Positions 39,248 to 48,464 are shown, counted from the stretch's first letter. The stretch is DNA of 64,000 nucleotides from Idiomarina ramblicola (GCF_003987255.1 NZ_PIQC01000001.1:558001-622000); one strand, 5' to 3'. Translations and numbers: made by a program. Notes: generated by a model from the sequence alone, not told the origin.

Positions 39248-39655
39248 TTAACGAATAACTTCAGTGTCCACCTCGATAACGCCCAAGTCGAGATCCGCTA
39301 TTTCGTCAAAAGCTGAGCGAGATAAGTCAATGACTCTGCCTTCAATAAACGGCCCGCGATCATTAATTTTCACCACGACACTTTTGTTGTTCTCAATATT
39401 GGTGACACGCACTTTGGTTCCGAACGGCAGTGTCCGGTGCGCTGCGGTGCTGGAAAAGTGGTTATAACGCTCACCGCTCGCCGTGGTTCTGAACTGGTAC
39501 TTCATGGCGTAATAAGAAGCCTTTCCAGACTCTTGGGTACCAACAAGGTTCTCAGGACTTTCGGCGGGAATCGAACTGCAACCCGCAAGCGCCAGCATCA
39601 AAATACAAGCGCCAAGGGTTAATTGTTTAAATGGATATAACTTTTTTATTCTCAT
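39248..39655 (-). CDS. RlpA-like septal-ring lipoprotein (short form)
   Basis: A 135-residue lipoprotein with a Leu-Ala-Gly-Cys lipobox (Cys near residue 26) and one double-psi beta-barrel domain. Signature blocks are Gly-Lys-Ala-Ser-Tyr-Tyr, Thr-Ala-Ala-His-Arg-Thr-Leu-Pro-Phe-Gly-Thr and Asn-Asp-Arg-Gly-Pro-Phe-Ile-Glu-Gly-Arg-Val-Ile-Asp-Leu-Ser. RlpA cleaves denuded glycan strands at the septum in Pseudomonas. This form lacks the C-terminal SPOR domain that targets full-length RlpA to the septum. It stands alone, about 100 bp from the preceding gene. Confidence 0.85.
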   Translation of the reverse strand: MRIKKLYPFKQLTLGACILMLALAGCSSIPAESPENLVGTQESGKASYYAMKYQFRTTASGERYNHFSSTAAHRTLPFGTKVRVTNIENNKSVVVKINDRGPFIEGRVIDLSRSAFDEIADLDLGVIEVDTEVIR

Positions 39656-39718
39656 CCCTCTATCTTACTGAGTTCAGAAAACGCTGTCTGTTAAGAAAAT
39701 AAAAAGGCGTGTAAAGAA

Positions 39719-40609
39719 TTACACGCTGACTTTGAAAGCTTCGCGCACCGTTGGGTACTCAAACTCAAAGCCATGACTGCGCAATTTGTCAGGCACCACG
39801 GCTTGCCCCTGAAGCAGCATCGACGACATTTCACCAAGACCTAATTTAAGTACAAAACCCGGTACTCTCATAAAATGAGGTTTATTCATTACCGAAGCCA
39901 AAGTACGGCTAAAAGCCTCATTGGCAACCGGTCCGGGCGCCGTCATATTAACCGGTCCAGATAAATTATCGTGCTCCAGCAGATACTGAATCGCACGGGT
40001 CATATCTTGCAGCTGTATCCACGACATCATCTGCTTTCCGTCCCCCAGAGGACCACCTAAACCAAACTTATAGGGAGTGAGCATTTGTGCCAAAGCACCT
40101 TCGCCTTTAGTCAGGACCACCCCGGTGCGTAGCAAAGCCACTCGAGTCACGTCTTTTGCAGCCAGTGCCCGACGCTCCCACTCCTGACACAATGTCACTG
40201 CAAAATCGCTATGCTCTGCGACATCATTCTCATTAACCGGCTCAGCGTCACGCGGTCCGTAATAGCCAATAGCAGAGCCACTCAGAAACACTTTAGGCGG
40301 CGTTTTGGAAGCATTGATCATAGCCGCCAGCTTCTCAGTAACCTGCCAACGGCTGTCTTTTAATGCCTGCTTACGGGAGTCACTCCAGCGCTTATCGGCG
40401 ATACCTTCACCCTGCAGGTTAATTACCGCGTCAAACTTGCCAATATCGGCTACGTCATCGACAGAGGATAATAAGGTCACGTTATCCCCCAACTTCTCAC
40501 GTGCAACTCCCTTGTTACGGGTGGTGACCGTGAACTGATGTGTATCTCGGTACTTGCGAATAAACGCTGAGCCAATGAGCCCGGTACCACCTGTCATTAA
40601 AATGTTCAT
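39719..40609 (-). CDS. TIGR01777-family epimerase (YfcH-like)
   Basis: A 296-residue NAD(P)-binding short-chain dehydrogenase-like protein. The N-terminus Met-Thr-Gly-Gly-Thr-Gly-Leu-Ile-Gly is the Rossmann dinucleotide motif. Ser-Gly-Ser-Ala-Ile-Gly-Tyr-Tyr-Gly supplies the Tyr region. A DUF1731 tail covers the last 50 residues. The E. coli homologue is YfcH. The substrate is unknown. A GAGGTGA box precedes the start, and the gene lies 22 bp downstream of the ABC permease stop. Confidence 0.88.
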   Translation of the reverse strand: MNILMTGGTGLIGSAFIRKYRDTHQFTVTTRNKGVAREKLGDNVTLLSSVDDVADIGKFDAVINLQGEGIADKRWSDSRKQALKDSRWQVTEKLAAMINASKTPPKVFLSGSAIGYYGPRDAEPVNENDVAEHSDFAVTLCQEWERRALAAKDVTRVALLRTGVVLTKGEGALAQMLTPYKFGLGGPLGDGKQMMSWIQLQDMTRAIQYLLEHDNLSGPVNMTAPGPVANEAFSRTLASVMNKPHFMRVPGFVLKLGLGEMSSMLLQGQAVVPDKLRSHGFEFEYPTVREAFKVSV

Positions 40610-40631
40610 CAGTCACCTCCGTATTCCTTGA

Positions 40632-43136
40632 TCAGGCCAGCTTGCGTATTAGCTGAGCCGTATTTCTCTGGATAAGTCGATAGCAAGATAAGCGACCTAA
40701 AACCGCGACCACCAAAGCCCCGAATAGCGGCCCGACTATCCACAATTTCCAATGAAGAACCGGCGCCATATTGAACACTTGGTTTTGCAATATAAAGAGC
40801 GAAATTTCCATCGCTAAGGTCGCTATTAACCCGCTAATTGCACCTAACACCAGAAATTCATAAGTAATACTTCGACTCAGTAATTTCCCCGGCGCACCCA
40901 ATGTTCTCAGAATAACCAGTTCTTTTTGCCGTTCTTCCATACTTGCCTGCACTTGTGCTACCAGCACTAGGGCGCCAGCAATAATCACTAGCACCAGGAC
41001 AAACACGATGGCCAGACTGACCTGCCCAATCACCTCGCGAATTTGATTAATCATGGCATCCAGATCAATCAGAGAAGTTTGCGGGAAGGGCTTAAACAAC
41101 TCGTAGAGTTCACTTTTACGGTTTTCGTCCAACCTAAAGCTGGTGATATAAGTTGCCGGAAAATCTTCCAGCGTCGAGGTGTTGAAAATCATGTAGAAAT
41201 TCGGCTGCAAGGTATTCCAATCTGCCTTTCGCAAGCTGGTCACCGGAACGGTGAACTCTTCCCCACCTAAGTTAAAGCGTAGTTCATCACCAACCTTTAT
41301 ATCCAGTCGCTCAGACACATTTAATTCAACCGATACCTGAGGCTTAGCATCTTCACCCCACCATTCTCCAGCTGTCAGCTCGTTATTAGGTGGTAAAGTA
41401 TCACGCCAGGTGAGTGACAGTTCTCGCCCTACCCCCTCACGTCCTTCGGCTTCATCATCGTCACGGTCTTCCTTGGTAACTTCGTCAAGCAGTTTCTCCC
41501 CGTTAATATGGGTTAATCGCCCCGGCACAATAGGGTATAAATCCGTCGACGGAATGTCTTCCCGCTCGAACATGTTCTGCAAATCGTCAACGTTGTCCTG
41601 AGCTATGTTAATAGCAAAGTAGTTAGGTGCGTCCGCCGGCAACTGACGTTTCCAGTCCTCCAGCAAGTCATTTCGCAATACGATAACTATCAGCAACAAC
41701 ATAATGGCGGTTGAAAAGCTCAGCATCTGTAAACTGTTTGCAGCGGCTCTTCGCTGTAAACCCGCCATAGCCAAACGCCAACTGCTGCCTGCCTGCATAC
41801 CTGCTTTGCGACTGGCTGAGATAAATAAACGACCCAGCCCTAAAAGCAGAACTGCCGCAACGGCACCGCCAGCAAATAAGGCCGTCGAAAGCCACCATTG
41901 CTGGCTATAGATAACCAACAGTGCGTAGATAGTTCCGCCACTCAGTACCCACTGCAACCAACGCACTGCGTTTCCTGCGGTTAACTGGCGGTGCAATACC
42001 CGCAGCGGTGGAATCGATACCAATCGGAATAAAGGATACAAGGTAAACATAACCGCGCTGATAACACCGGTCGCTCCGGCTAAAACGTATGGCTGCCACC
42101 CGGCTTGAGGCAAAGTTGCGTCCAGTTTCTGTGCGACCCATTCAATAACCACATACTGAATGGCCCAGCCAAGCGCCATACCTACCGCCACACTAGCTGC
42201 GGTTAATAGCAGCAGGTGCAGCATAAAAATACGACGAATTTGCTGACGACTGGCTCCTAAGGTTTTGAATATAGCAACCACATCGTAGTTTCGTTGGCAA
42301 TAACGCTGCGCCGCAACCGCAACCGCCGTTGCTGCGAGAACCACGCCCAACAGGCTTGCCAGCATCATAAAACGCTCAGCACGGTTTAACGAACGGGATA
42401 ACGGACTGTCACCATCTTCTATGCTGCGCCAGCTGTGAGTATCGTCATTTAGGCGAGGTAACAGCCAATCTTCATAAGCGTTTATGGCACTGCTCTCACC
42501 CGCCATTAATACATTGAAGCGTACACGGCTACCGGGCTGGATCAACCCCGTCTCTTCAAGCTGAGAATGACGAATAATAACGTTGGGACTATCGGTAAAA
42601 ACCGAGAAGCCAACATCGGGCTCATAAGTCACTACTTTGGTCACTTTGAAGCTGCTATCACCCACTTCAATGCTATCGCCAATATCTAACTGCAGTGCCT
42701 GAAATAACTGAGAAGCCACCCATGCCTCACCTTCTGCAGGCAAACCTTTGGCCACATAACCTTCCCCAAAAGGTTGATCGGCAATTTCTAATTCGCCACG
42801 TAACGGATAGCCATCACTCACCGCCTTGACGTCAACCAGGGTCATGTTCTCATCGGCAAAGGCCATAGAGTTAAACACAACTTTCCAGGCCGTTTTCAAG
42901 TTCATTTGTCCGGCTTGTTCGAGCCAATCGGCAGGAATATCCCGGCGGGAGCTTAACACTCTGTCGGCAGCAAGAAACTCACTGCTACGCTCAGTCAAAC
43001 CAGCCTGTAGACGATCACTGAAAATAGATAACGACAATACCGCGGTTACCGACAGTATAATGGCCAGCGCCATAATGGTCAGTTCGCCGCGTCTCAGCTC
43101 CTGCTTTAACAGACGAAACGAAATCTTATGCCACAT
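40632..43136 (-). CDS. ybbP: ABC transporter permease, YbbP type (FtsX/MacB fold)
   Basis: An 834-residue inner-membrane permease with two FtsX domains: a first membrane helix near residues 20-40, a large periplasmic domain, three helices around 240-390, a second periplasmic domain, and three C-terminal helices. E. coli YbbP is 804. The start at 43136 (Met-Trp-His-Lys-Ile-Ser) overlaps the ATPase stop by 11 bases; a longer frame to 43199 would reach into ybbA. With YbbA it forms an exporter or lipoprotein-type ABC complex; in E. coli it is linked to TesA by gene order. Confidence 0.88.
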   Translation of the reverse strand: MWHKISFRLLKQELRRGELTIMALAIILSVTAVLSLSIFSDRLQAGLTERSSEFLAADRVLSSRRDIPADWLEQAGQMNLKTAWKVVFNSMAFADENMTLVDVKAVSDGYPLRGELEIADQPFGEGYVAKGLPAEGEAWVASQLFQALQLDIGDSIEVGDSSFKVTKVVTYEPDVGFSVFTDSPNVIIRHSQLEETGLIQPGSRVRFNVLMAGESSAINAYEDWLLPRLNDDTHSWRSIEDGDSPLSRSLNRAERFMMLASLLGVVLAATAVAVAAQRYCQRNYDVVAIFKTLGASRQQIRRIFMLHLLLLTAASVAVGMALGWAIQYVVIEWVAQKLDATLPQAGWQPYVLAGATGVISAVMFTLYPLFRLVSIPPLRVLHRQLTAGNAVRWLQWVLSGGTIYALLVIYSQQWWLSTALFAGGAVAAVLLLGLGRLFISASRKAGMQAGSSWRLAMAGLQRRAAANSLQMLSFSTAIMLLLIVIVLRNDLLEDWKRQLPADAPNYFAINIAQDNVDDLQNMFEREDIPSTDLYPIVPGRLTHINGEKLLDEVTKEDRDDDEAEGREGVGRELSLTWRDTLPPNNELTAGEWWGEDAKPQVSVELNVSERLDIKVGDELRFNLGGEEFTVPVTSLRKADWNTLQPNFYMIFNTSTLEDFPATYITSFRLDENRKSELYELFKPFPQTSLIDLDAMINQIREVIGQVSLAIVFVLVLVIIAGALVLVAQVQASMEERQKELVILRTLGAPGKLLSRSITYEFLVLGAISGLIATLAMEISLFILQNQVFNMAPVLHWKLWIVGPLFGALVVAVLGRLSCYRLIQRNTAQLIRKLA

Positions 43137-43806
43137 CCTGAGCTGCCTCCGATAACTGCCCGGCGTCCATCTGCAACACACGTTGACAACGCTTAGCAAG
43201 CCGTTGGTCGTGAGTTACTACTATTAACGTCGTACCGTAATCTTTGTTTAAGTCGAATAATAATTCTTCGACCTTACCACCGGTTTTCGCATCAAGGTTA
43301 CCAGTAGGTTCATCAGCAAACAGAATTTTCGGTTGTCCGACAAAAGCTCTGGCAATGGCCACTCGCTGCTGCTCACCACCGGATAATTGATTCGGATAAT
43401 GATGCCAGCGATCTTCCAGACCCACCTTTGCCAGCAGCTCTCTGGCTTCTTTCTCAGCGCCTTTATGTCCGGCCAGCTCTGCCGGCAGCATGACGTTTTC
43501 CAGAGCACTTAAGCTTGGTACCAGTAAGAATGACTGAAAAATGAAGCCGACTTTGTCAGCACGAACTTTTGCGCGCTGCTCTTCATCCAATTCGCTTAAT
43601 TTTTCGTTCTCTATAAGAACCTCTCCGGAGGATGCGAGGTCTAAACCCGCCAGTAGTGACAATAGCGTCGACTTACCGGAGCCGGAAGCGCCAACAATGG
43701 CAACGGTGTCACCGGCATTGATACTGACGTTAATTGGCTGCAGAATCTGTAGTGGACCCTCAGAGGTGTCTACGGTTTTTTCCAGTTGTTGAGCTTGAAT
43801 GAGCAT
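43126..43806 (-). CDS. ybbA: ABC transporter ATPase, YbbA type (LolD-like)
   Basis: A 226-residue ATPase with Walker A Gly-Ala-Ser-Gly-Ser-Gly-Lys-Ser-Thr and signature Leu-Ser-Gly-Gly-Glu-Gln-Gln-Arg. Walker B is Ile-Leu-Phe-Ala-Asp-Glu-Pro, and the switch His is in Val-Val-Thr-His-Asp. It belongs to the LolD/MacB family. Its start codon is only 3 bases from the start of divergent tesA, so each promoter must lie in or overlap the other gene. Confidence 0.9.
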   Translation of the reverse strand: MLIQAQQLEKTVDTSEGPLQILQPINVSINAGDTVAIVGASGSGKSTLLSLLAGLDLASSGEVLIENEKLSELDEEQRAKVRADKVGFIFQSFLLVPSLSALENVMLPAELAGHKGAEKEARELLAKVGLEDRWHHYPNQLSGGEQQRVAIARAFVGQPKILFADEPTGNLDAKTGGKVEELLFDLNKDYGTTLIVVTHDQRLAKRCQRVLQMDAGQLSEAAQDVA

Positions 43807-43809
43807 AAA

Positions 43810-44427
43810 ATGAAAAATTTCCTTTTGAAAACGTGTTTATTTTTAGCGCTGTTGTTGGTTATACGCAGCGTTTCCGCAAATGTCTCACTTGTTGTTTTAG
43901 GTGACAGCTTAAGCGCAGGTTATGGGCTTTCTCAGGAACAAACCTGGGTTGCCGAGTTAGATCGTCGCTGGGAAAGCTCTCATCCCGATATTAACATCAT
44001 TAACGCCAGTATCAGTGGCGAGACCACCCGTGGTGGTTTGCGTCGCTTAGAAGGCGTTTTAGAGCGCCATAAGCCCGATGTTCTATTTATCGAACTGGGT
44101 GGTAATGATGGCCTTCGTGGGTTCGACCTAAACACAGTTCGTTCGAATTTAAAACAAATCATCGACCAGGCGCAGCAACAAGACGTTAAAGTTGGTTTAA
44201 GTCAGGTTATGGTGCCACCAAACTATGGCCAGCGTTTTGCTGAACAGTTCCGAAAAATGTTTGAGGAAGTCGCGAAAGAACAGAATGTGGCACTCATACC
44301 TTTCTTTATGGAAGAAATAGCCACAAATGCCGATTATGTGCAGGATGATGGCATTCACCCCACCGCGGAAGCCCAGCCGAAGATAGCAGACTTTTTGGAG
44401 CCTTATTTACTGGAGTTGGCGAAGTAG
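43810..44427 (+). CDS. tesA: Multifunctional acyl-CoA thioesterase / lysophospholipase TesA
   Basis: A 205-residue periplasmic SGNH hydrolase. A signal peptide ends at Val-Ser-Ala before Asn-Val-Ser. Block I is Gly-Asp-Ser-Leu-Ser-Ala-Gly-Tyr-Gly (Ser33). Block III is Gly-Gly-Asn-Asp-Gly, and block V is Asp180-Gly-Ile-His183-Pro. E. coli TesA (208) acts as thioesterase, protease I and lysophospholipase L1. ATG 43810 is chosen because upstream in-frame starts are only TTG. The divergent tesA-ybbA-ybbP order is conserved with E. coli. Confidence 0.93.
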   Translation: MKNFLLKTCLFLALLLVIRSVSANVSLVVLGDSLSAGYGLSQEQTWVAELDRRWESSHPDINIINASISGETTRGGLRRLEGVLERHKPDVLFIELGGNDGLRGFDLNTVRSNLKQIIDQAQQQDVKVGLSQVMVPPNYGQRFAEQFRKMFEEVAKEQNVALIPFFMEEIATNADYVQDDGIHPTAEAQPKIADFLEPYLLELAK

Positions 44428-44440
44428 TAAAAGCCAGAAA

Positions 44441-44464
44441 CAAAAAAACCGCCTGCGGGCGGTT
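44441..44464 (-). terminator. Terminator of the Ala-Glu tRNA operon, also downstream of tesA
   Basis: AACCGCC and GGCGGTT form a 7-bp stem (44447-44453 with 44458-44464) with a 4-base loop. On the minus strand it is followed by seven T. It may also help terminate tesA on the plus strand, where the tail is weaker (GATTTA). Confidence 0.85.
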
Positions 44465-44472
44465 GATTTAAG

Positions 44473-44548
44473 TGGCGTCCCCTAGGGGATTTGAACCCCT
44501 GTTACCGCCGTGAAAGGGCGGTGTCCTAGGCCACTAGACGAAGGGGAC
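44473..44548 (-). tRNA. tRNA-Glu (anticodon TTC), variant copy
   Basis: A 76-base cloverleaf with encoded CCA (44473-44475), acceptor GTCCCCT/AGGGGAC and anticodon loop CTTTCAC. Its D-arm reads GGCCTAGG, where the other two copies have GGTCCAGG. It is the distal gene of the Ala-Glu-Glu-Glu operon. Confidence 0.95.
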
Positions 44549-44583
44549 CCATGGAACTTAATTTAATAGATGCTGAAAAGTAA

Positions 44584-44659
44584 TGGCGTCCCCTAGGGGA
44601 TTTGAACCCCTGTTACCGCCGTGAAAGGGCGGTGTCCTGGACCACTAGACGAAGGGGAC
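44584..44659 (-). tRNA. tRNA-Glu (anticodon TTC)
   Basis: A 76-base cloverleaf with encoded CCA and anticodon TTC, apparently identical to the copy at 44693-44768. Confidence 0.95.
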
Positions 44660-44692
44660 GCAGTAATTACTTTTTGCATTTTAGTATTTGAA

Positions 44693-44768
44693 TGGCGTCC
44701 CCTAGGGGATTTGAACCCCTGTTACCGCCGTGAAAGGGCGGTGTCCTGGACCACTAGACGAAGGGGAC
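44693..44768 (-). tRNA. tRNA-Glu (anticodon TTC)
   Basis: A 76-base cloverleaf with encoded CCA and anticodon TTC. It follows tRNA-Ala by 45 bp. GltX, which charges it, is encoded 1 kb away. Confidence 0.95.
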
Positions 44769-44813
44769 GCAACCAAATACTTATTACTACCAGTGTGCTT
44801 TACCAAAACAACT

Positions 44814-44889
<76 letters not shown>

Positions 44890-44927
44890 GCACTAAACAG
44901 TCTCAGACTGCCCTGACAGCGGGGCGC

Positions 44928-44957
44928 ATTCTATTGTGACCTGAGCTAATGTGTCAA
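44928..44957 (-). promoter_or_regulatory. Promoter of the Ala-Glu tRNA operon
   Basis: On the minus strand TTGACA (44952-44957), an 18-base spacer and TAGAAT (44928-44933). A GC-rich stretch (GCGCCCCGC) follows directly, the kind of discriminator associated with stringent control of stable RNA promoters. Confidence 0.8.
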
Positions 44958-45024
44958 CTATTTTTTAAAAAAATACTGCCGTTTGAACATTTTTATGGCA
45001 GTTTGCTCAGTAATTCATCAAATC

Positions 45025-45681
45025 TTAGTTGCGAACACCTTTCGGCAACTTTTGGTGATAGACGTGATACACCTGCTCCATGCCTTCCCGACTTGAAACC
45101 GAGACATTCATATCATTCACCAAACCATTATCTAAACGGTAAACCCAGCCATGTATTGTCAGTGACTCACCTTTGTCCCAGGCCTCCTGAACCATATTCG
45201 TTTTGGCCAGGTTTTTAACCTGTTCAATTACATTTAGCTCACACAAGCGATCAATCTGTTCAGCCTCGCCCAGTTGCTCCAACTCTTCTGCATGCTCACG
45301 GTACACATCACGAATTGGATACAACCAATGATCAACCAGCCCGTGAGGTTTACTCTCAAGAGCCGCTTTTACGCCACCACAGCCGTAATGGCCAACCACA
45401 AGAATATGGCGAACTTTCAGCGCTTCAATCGCGAACTGAATAACCGACAGACAATTGAAGTCAGTCTGAATCACCTGATTAGCCACATTCCGGTGAACAA
45501 AAAGTTCACCTGGCGCCATACCCACTATTTCATTCGCAGGAACCCGGCTATCCGAGCAACCAATCCATAAATACTCAGGCGATTGCTGATCGACCAAACG
45601 TTTGAAAAAGTCAGGGTCTTTTTTAACTTGCGCGTCTGCCCACGTTTTATTGTTTTCAATCAAGTGCTTTATATCTGGCAT
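45025..45681 (-). CDS. can: Beta-class carbonic anhydrase
   Basis: A 218-residue zinc enzyme that interconverts CO2 and bicarbonate in the cytoplasm, as E. coli Can (220). The Zn ligands are Cys42, His98 and Cys101, with the Asp44-Arg46 dyad in Cys-Ser-Asp-Ser-Arg-Val-Pro and His-Tyr-Gly-Cys-Gly-Gly. These positions match E. coli numbering exactly. It lies 84 bp downstream of gltX on the same strand. A long hairpin occupies the spacer just before its ribosome-binding site. Confidence 0.95.
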   Translation of the reverse strand: MPDIKHLIENNKTWADAQVKKDPDFFKRLVDQQSPEYLWIGCSDSRVPANEIVGMAPGELFVHRNVANQVIQTDFNCLSVIQFAIEALKVRHILVVGHYGCGGVKAALESKPHGLVDHWLYPIRDVYREHAEELEQLGEAEQIDRLCELNVIEQVKNLAKTNMVQEAWDKGESLTIHGWVYRLDNGLVNDMNVSVSSREGMEQVYHVYHQKLPKGVRN

Positions 45682-45699
45682 GATCTATCTCATTGTGGC

Positions 45700-45729
45700 A
45701 GTAGCCTGACGCTGTTACGTCAGGCTACT
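45700..45729. repeat. Perfect 12-bp inverted repeat in the gltX-can spacer
   Basis: AGTAGCCTGACG (45700-45711) pairs with CGTCAGGCTACT (45718-45729) around a 6-base loop. A further direct copy of TCAGGCTAC occurs at 45761-45769, overlapping the gltX stop. No T run follows on either strand. In the can mRNA the hairpin would sit about 20 bases before the start codon. Confidence 0.7.
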
Positions 45730-45765
45730 ACATTAGTCGACATCTCACCTGAGGTAAATATCAGG

Positions 45766-47172
45766 CTACGCATTCTCGCGATTTGCAATAAATTGCAACG
45801 CAAGGTCTATACGCGCCAGAACGGTCTGCTGTGGAATTAATTCCAGAGTCACATCTAATGATGGAGAGTTACCGCCACCAGTCGCAGCAACACGCAGTGG
45901 CATGCCCACTTTGCCCATACCAACATCCAAATCGGCAGCTGTCTGGTTAATTGCCGCCTGAATATTAGCAGCATTCCAGTCACTAATTGCTCCGAGCAGT
46001 TCTTTGGCTTTTAGCAGCGGCTCTTTGGCTACCGGGCGTAAATGCTTTTTCGCCGCTTTTTCGTCAAATTCATCAACAGACTCAAAGAAGTAACGGCTAA
46101 TGGACGCCATTTCTTTCAAGGTTTTTACCCGATCAGCCTGCAGCGATACAACTTGCTCTAGCGCTGGACCATTGCTTGTGCCCACGCCAATTTGGTCAAA
46201 CTGCCACTGCAATTGAGGTGCAACCTGCTCCGCAGGCAAAGTTTTCATGTAGTGCTGATTTAACCAATTAAGCTTTTCAGTATTAAACGCTGACGCTGCC
46301 TTGTTAACGTCATCCAGCTTAAAGTACTCAACCAGCTCTTCACGGCTGAATATTTCCTGGTCACCATGAGACCAGCCCAGGCGTGCTAAGTAATTCAAGA
46401 CCGCTTCTGGTACATAGCCGTCATCGCGATACTGCATAACACTGACCGCACCGTGACGTTTCGACAGTTTCTTACCATCGTCACCTAAAATCATCGACAC
46501 GTGAGCATACTGAGGTACCGGCGCGCCCAGAGCTTTTAGAATATTAATTTGGCGTGGGGTGTTATTAATATGGTCTTCACCACGCACTACGTGCGTAATA
46601 TCCATGTCCCAGTCATCAACCACCACACAGAAGTTATAGGTCGGTGTCCCGTCTGTGCGAGCAATGATTAAGTCATCCAGTTCGGTATTAGCGAACTCAA
46701 TCCGGCCACGAATGTGGTCATCAAAAATCACACTGCCGTCTTGCGGATTGCGGAAGCGGATCACGTATTTATCACCGCTGACATTTGGGTTGTCACGACA
46801 ATGGCCGTCATAACGAGGCTTTTCACCGGCAGCCATTTGCTCTTCTCGCATTTTCTCTAAGCGCTCGGTTGAGCAATAGCATTTATAGGCTTTGTCTTCT
46901 TCCAGTAACTTGTCAATCAGCTCTTGGTACCGCTCAAAACGCTGAGTCTGGTAATAAGGTCCGCGATCCCAGTTAAGGCCCAGCCACTCCATACCTTCTA
47001 AAATGGCATCGATAGCAGGCTGCGTTGAACGTTCACGGTCAGTATCTTCTATACGAAGCACGAACTCGCCGCCCTGCGCTTTCGCGACTAACCATGAATA
47101 CAGTGCCGTGCGGGCACCACCAACATGCAAATACCCAGTCGGGCTGGGGGCAAAACGCGTTACCACACTCAT
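45766..47172 (-). CDS. gltX: Glutamyl-tRNA synthetase
   Basis: A 468-residue class I synthetase (E. coli 471) that charges tRNA-Glu. The HIGH-like motif is Pro-Thr-Gly-Tyr-Leu-His-Val-Gly-Gly and the KMSKS-like motif is Lys-Leu-Ser-Lys-Arg-His. A Cys-Tyr-Cys pair near residue 98 and a Gly-His-Cys-Arg near 125 mark the zinc-loop region. In the latter the enteric Cys-Arg-His is Cys-Arg-Asp, so the fourth zinc ligand may differ. It is divergent from the tRNA-Val genes, as gltX is from valU in E. coli. Confidence 0.96.
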   Translation of the reverse strand: MSVVTRFAPSPTGYLHVGGARTALYSWLVAKAQGGEFVLRIEDTDRERSTQPAIDAILEGMEWLGLNWDRGPYYQTQRFERYQELIDKLLEEDKAYKCYCSTERLEKMREEQMAAGEKPRYDGHCRDNPNVSGDKYVIRFRNPQDGSVIFDDHIRGRIEFANTELDDLIIARTDGTPTYNFCVVVDDWDMDITHVVRGEDHINNTPRQINILKALGAPVPQYAHVSMILGDDGKKLSKRHGAVSVMQYRDDGYVPEAVLNYLARLGWSHGDQEIFSREELVEYFKLDDVNKAASAFNTEKLNWLNQHYMKTLPAEQVAPQLQWQFDQIGVGTSNGPALEQVVSLQADRVKTLKEMASISRYFFESVDEFDEKAAKKHLRPVAKEPLLKAKELLGAISDWNAANIQAAINQTAADLDVGMGKVGMPLRVAATGGGNSPSLDVTLELIPQQTVLARIDLALQFIANRENA

Positions 47173-47298
47173 GTTTATTCCTTTCTTTGAAACCGGTCAA
47201 TTTAATAAGCGTAAGTTTATCAAGACTGAGCGTCTGACGCATCTGCTATTCGAAGTGATTAAAATGTCAGCAAACGAACCAAAGTTAGCAATTTTTAT

Positions 47299-47326
47299 TT
47301 GACAGTTTGTATCTGCGCCCTATAAT
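47299..47326 (+). promoter_or_regulatory. Consensus sigma-70 promoter of the tRNA-Val genes
   Basis: Both boxes are perfect: TTGACA at 47299-47304 and TATAAT at 47321-47326, with a 16-base spacer. The first tRNA-Val begins 39 bp downstream. Confidence 0.9.
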
Positions 47327-47364
47327 GCCACCTCGCAACGACGCAGAAGTGTCACAGTGAGAAT

Positions 47365-47440
47365 GGTTGCTTAGCTCAGTTGGGAGAGCATCGCCCTTAC
47401 AAGGCGAGGGTCACTGGTTCAAGCCCAGTAGCAACCACCA
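47365..47440 (+). tRNA. tRNA-Val (anticodon TAC)
   Basis: A 76-base cloverleaf with acceptor GGTTGCT/AGCAACC, encoded CCA, anticodon stem TCGCC/GGCGA and loop CTTACAA (anticodon TAC). Divergent from gltX. Confidence 0.96.
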
Positions 47441-47476
47441 CTTCTCTTCTTCCCCTTAGTTGCAGACCTTCAGGAT

Positions 47477-47552
47477 GGTTGCTTAGCTCAGTTGGGAGAG
47501 CATCGCCCTTACAAGGCGAGGGTCACTGGTTCAAGCCCAGTAGCAACCACCA
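47477..47552 (+). tRNA. tRNA-Val (anticodon TAC), second copy
   Basis: Identical by eye to the copy 36 bp upstream over all 76 bases. A run of seven T follows directly after the CCA and may act in termination. Confidence 0.96.
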
Positions 47553-47572
47553 TTTTTTTATTTCTCAGTTCT

Positions 47573-48451
47573 CTATTTTTCCAGTATTAATCTTTCAGAT
47601 AAATAATCCAGCAGTACCCGTACTTTAGGAATCACCTGACGATTTTCTGGATACAACGCCCATATACCATCATCCGGTTGTCGAAAATCCGCTAACACTT
47701 CTTCTAACTGTCCATTTTCCAACGACTCAGTCACGTAATAATCCGGCAGCATTGCCAACCCCAAGCCTTTTATTGCGGCATCACGAAGTGCCAGACCATT
47801 GTTGCAATGCAGGTACGACTCGGGCCGGACTGTTTCCGGCTTGCCATCAACCTGAAAACGCCACTGCTTGACCGTTCCGGTAAAACAGCGATGCTCATCC
47901 AGTTCATTCATAGTTTGCGGGCGTCCAAATTGCCGGAAATAAGCCGGTGAGCCTACAACAAAATGCCGGCGTGACCCGAGTTTCCTGGCGCGTAACCTCG
48001 GATTCCCCAGTTGCCCTAAACGTATAGCCACATCATAGCTGCCTTCAATTAAGTCGACCTGCTCGTTTGTTAGTTGTAAATCCAGGCGGCAATCTGCATA
48101 AATCTGCAGAAAATCATTCAATAGCGGCGCGATAAACCGTTCGCCATAGTAGACTGGCGCGGTAATACGAATTAAGCCCTGCGGTTGTTCTGTGCGTTGC
48201 TGAATGGCCTGATCCGCATCTCGTAGGCTTGCAACTAAGTGCTGGCAATGAGGTAAATAGAGTGTGCCTTCTTCCGTTAAGCTAACACTGCGGGTTGAGC
48301 GATACAGCAACTGCATCTGCAGCCTATGCTCGAGCGCTGCAATATTACGGCTCACTTGCGCCACCGACAGCCCCAGCTGACGGGCTGCTGCAGTAAAGCT
48401 ATGCTGTTCGGCCACTGCCGCAAATTCGCTAATTCCCTGCCAAGGCTTCAT
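47573..48451 (-). CDS. LysR-family transcriptional regulator
   Basis: A 292-residue regulator. The N-terminal winged helix-turn-helix (Phe-Thr-Ala-Ala-Ala-Arg-Gln-Leu-Gly-Leu-Ser-Val-Ala-Gln-Val-Ser-Arg) is typical. The rest is a periplasmic-binding-like effector domain. It is divergent from frmA with 132 bp between, so it probably controls formaldehyde detoxification and itself. In E. coli that pathway is run by the unrelated repressor FrmR, so the regulator type differs here. The effector is not known. Confidence 0.9.
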   Translation of the reverse strand: MKPWQGISEFAAVAEQHSFTAAARQLGLSVAQVSRNIAALEHRLQMQLLYRSTRSVSLTEEGTLYLPHCQHLVASLRDADQAIQQRTEQPQGLIRITAPVYYGERFIAPLLNDFLQIYADCRLDLQLTNEQVDLIEGSYDVAIRLGQLGNPRLRARKLGSRRHFVVGSPAYFRQFGRPQTMNELDEHRCFTGTVKQWRFQVDGKPETVRPESYLHCNNGLALRDAAIKGLGLAMLPDYYVTESLENGQLEEVLADFRQPDDGIWALYPENRQVIPKVRVLLDYLSERLILEK

Positions 48452-48464
48452 ACTTCACTCATTA

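Noticed and set aside
44473-44768. Three regularly spaced, near-identical blocks resembling a repeat array
   Set aside because: Each block is a full tRNA-Glu with anticodon TTC and CCA; it is not a CRISPR or satellite repeat.
47380-47628. Reading frame with an internal repeat over the two tRNA-Val genes
   Set aside because: The repeat is the duplicated tRNA gene, not a repeated protein.
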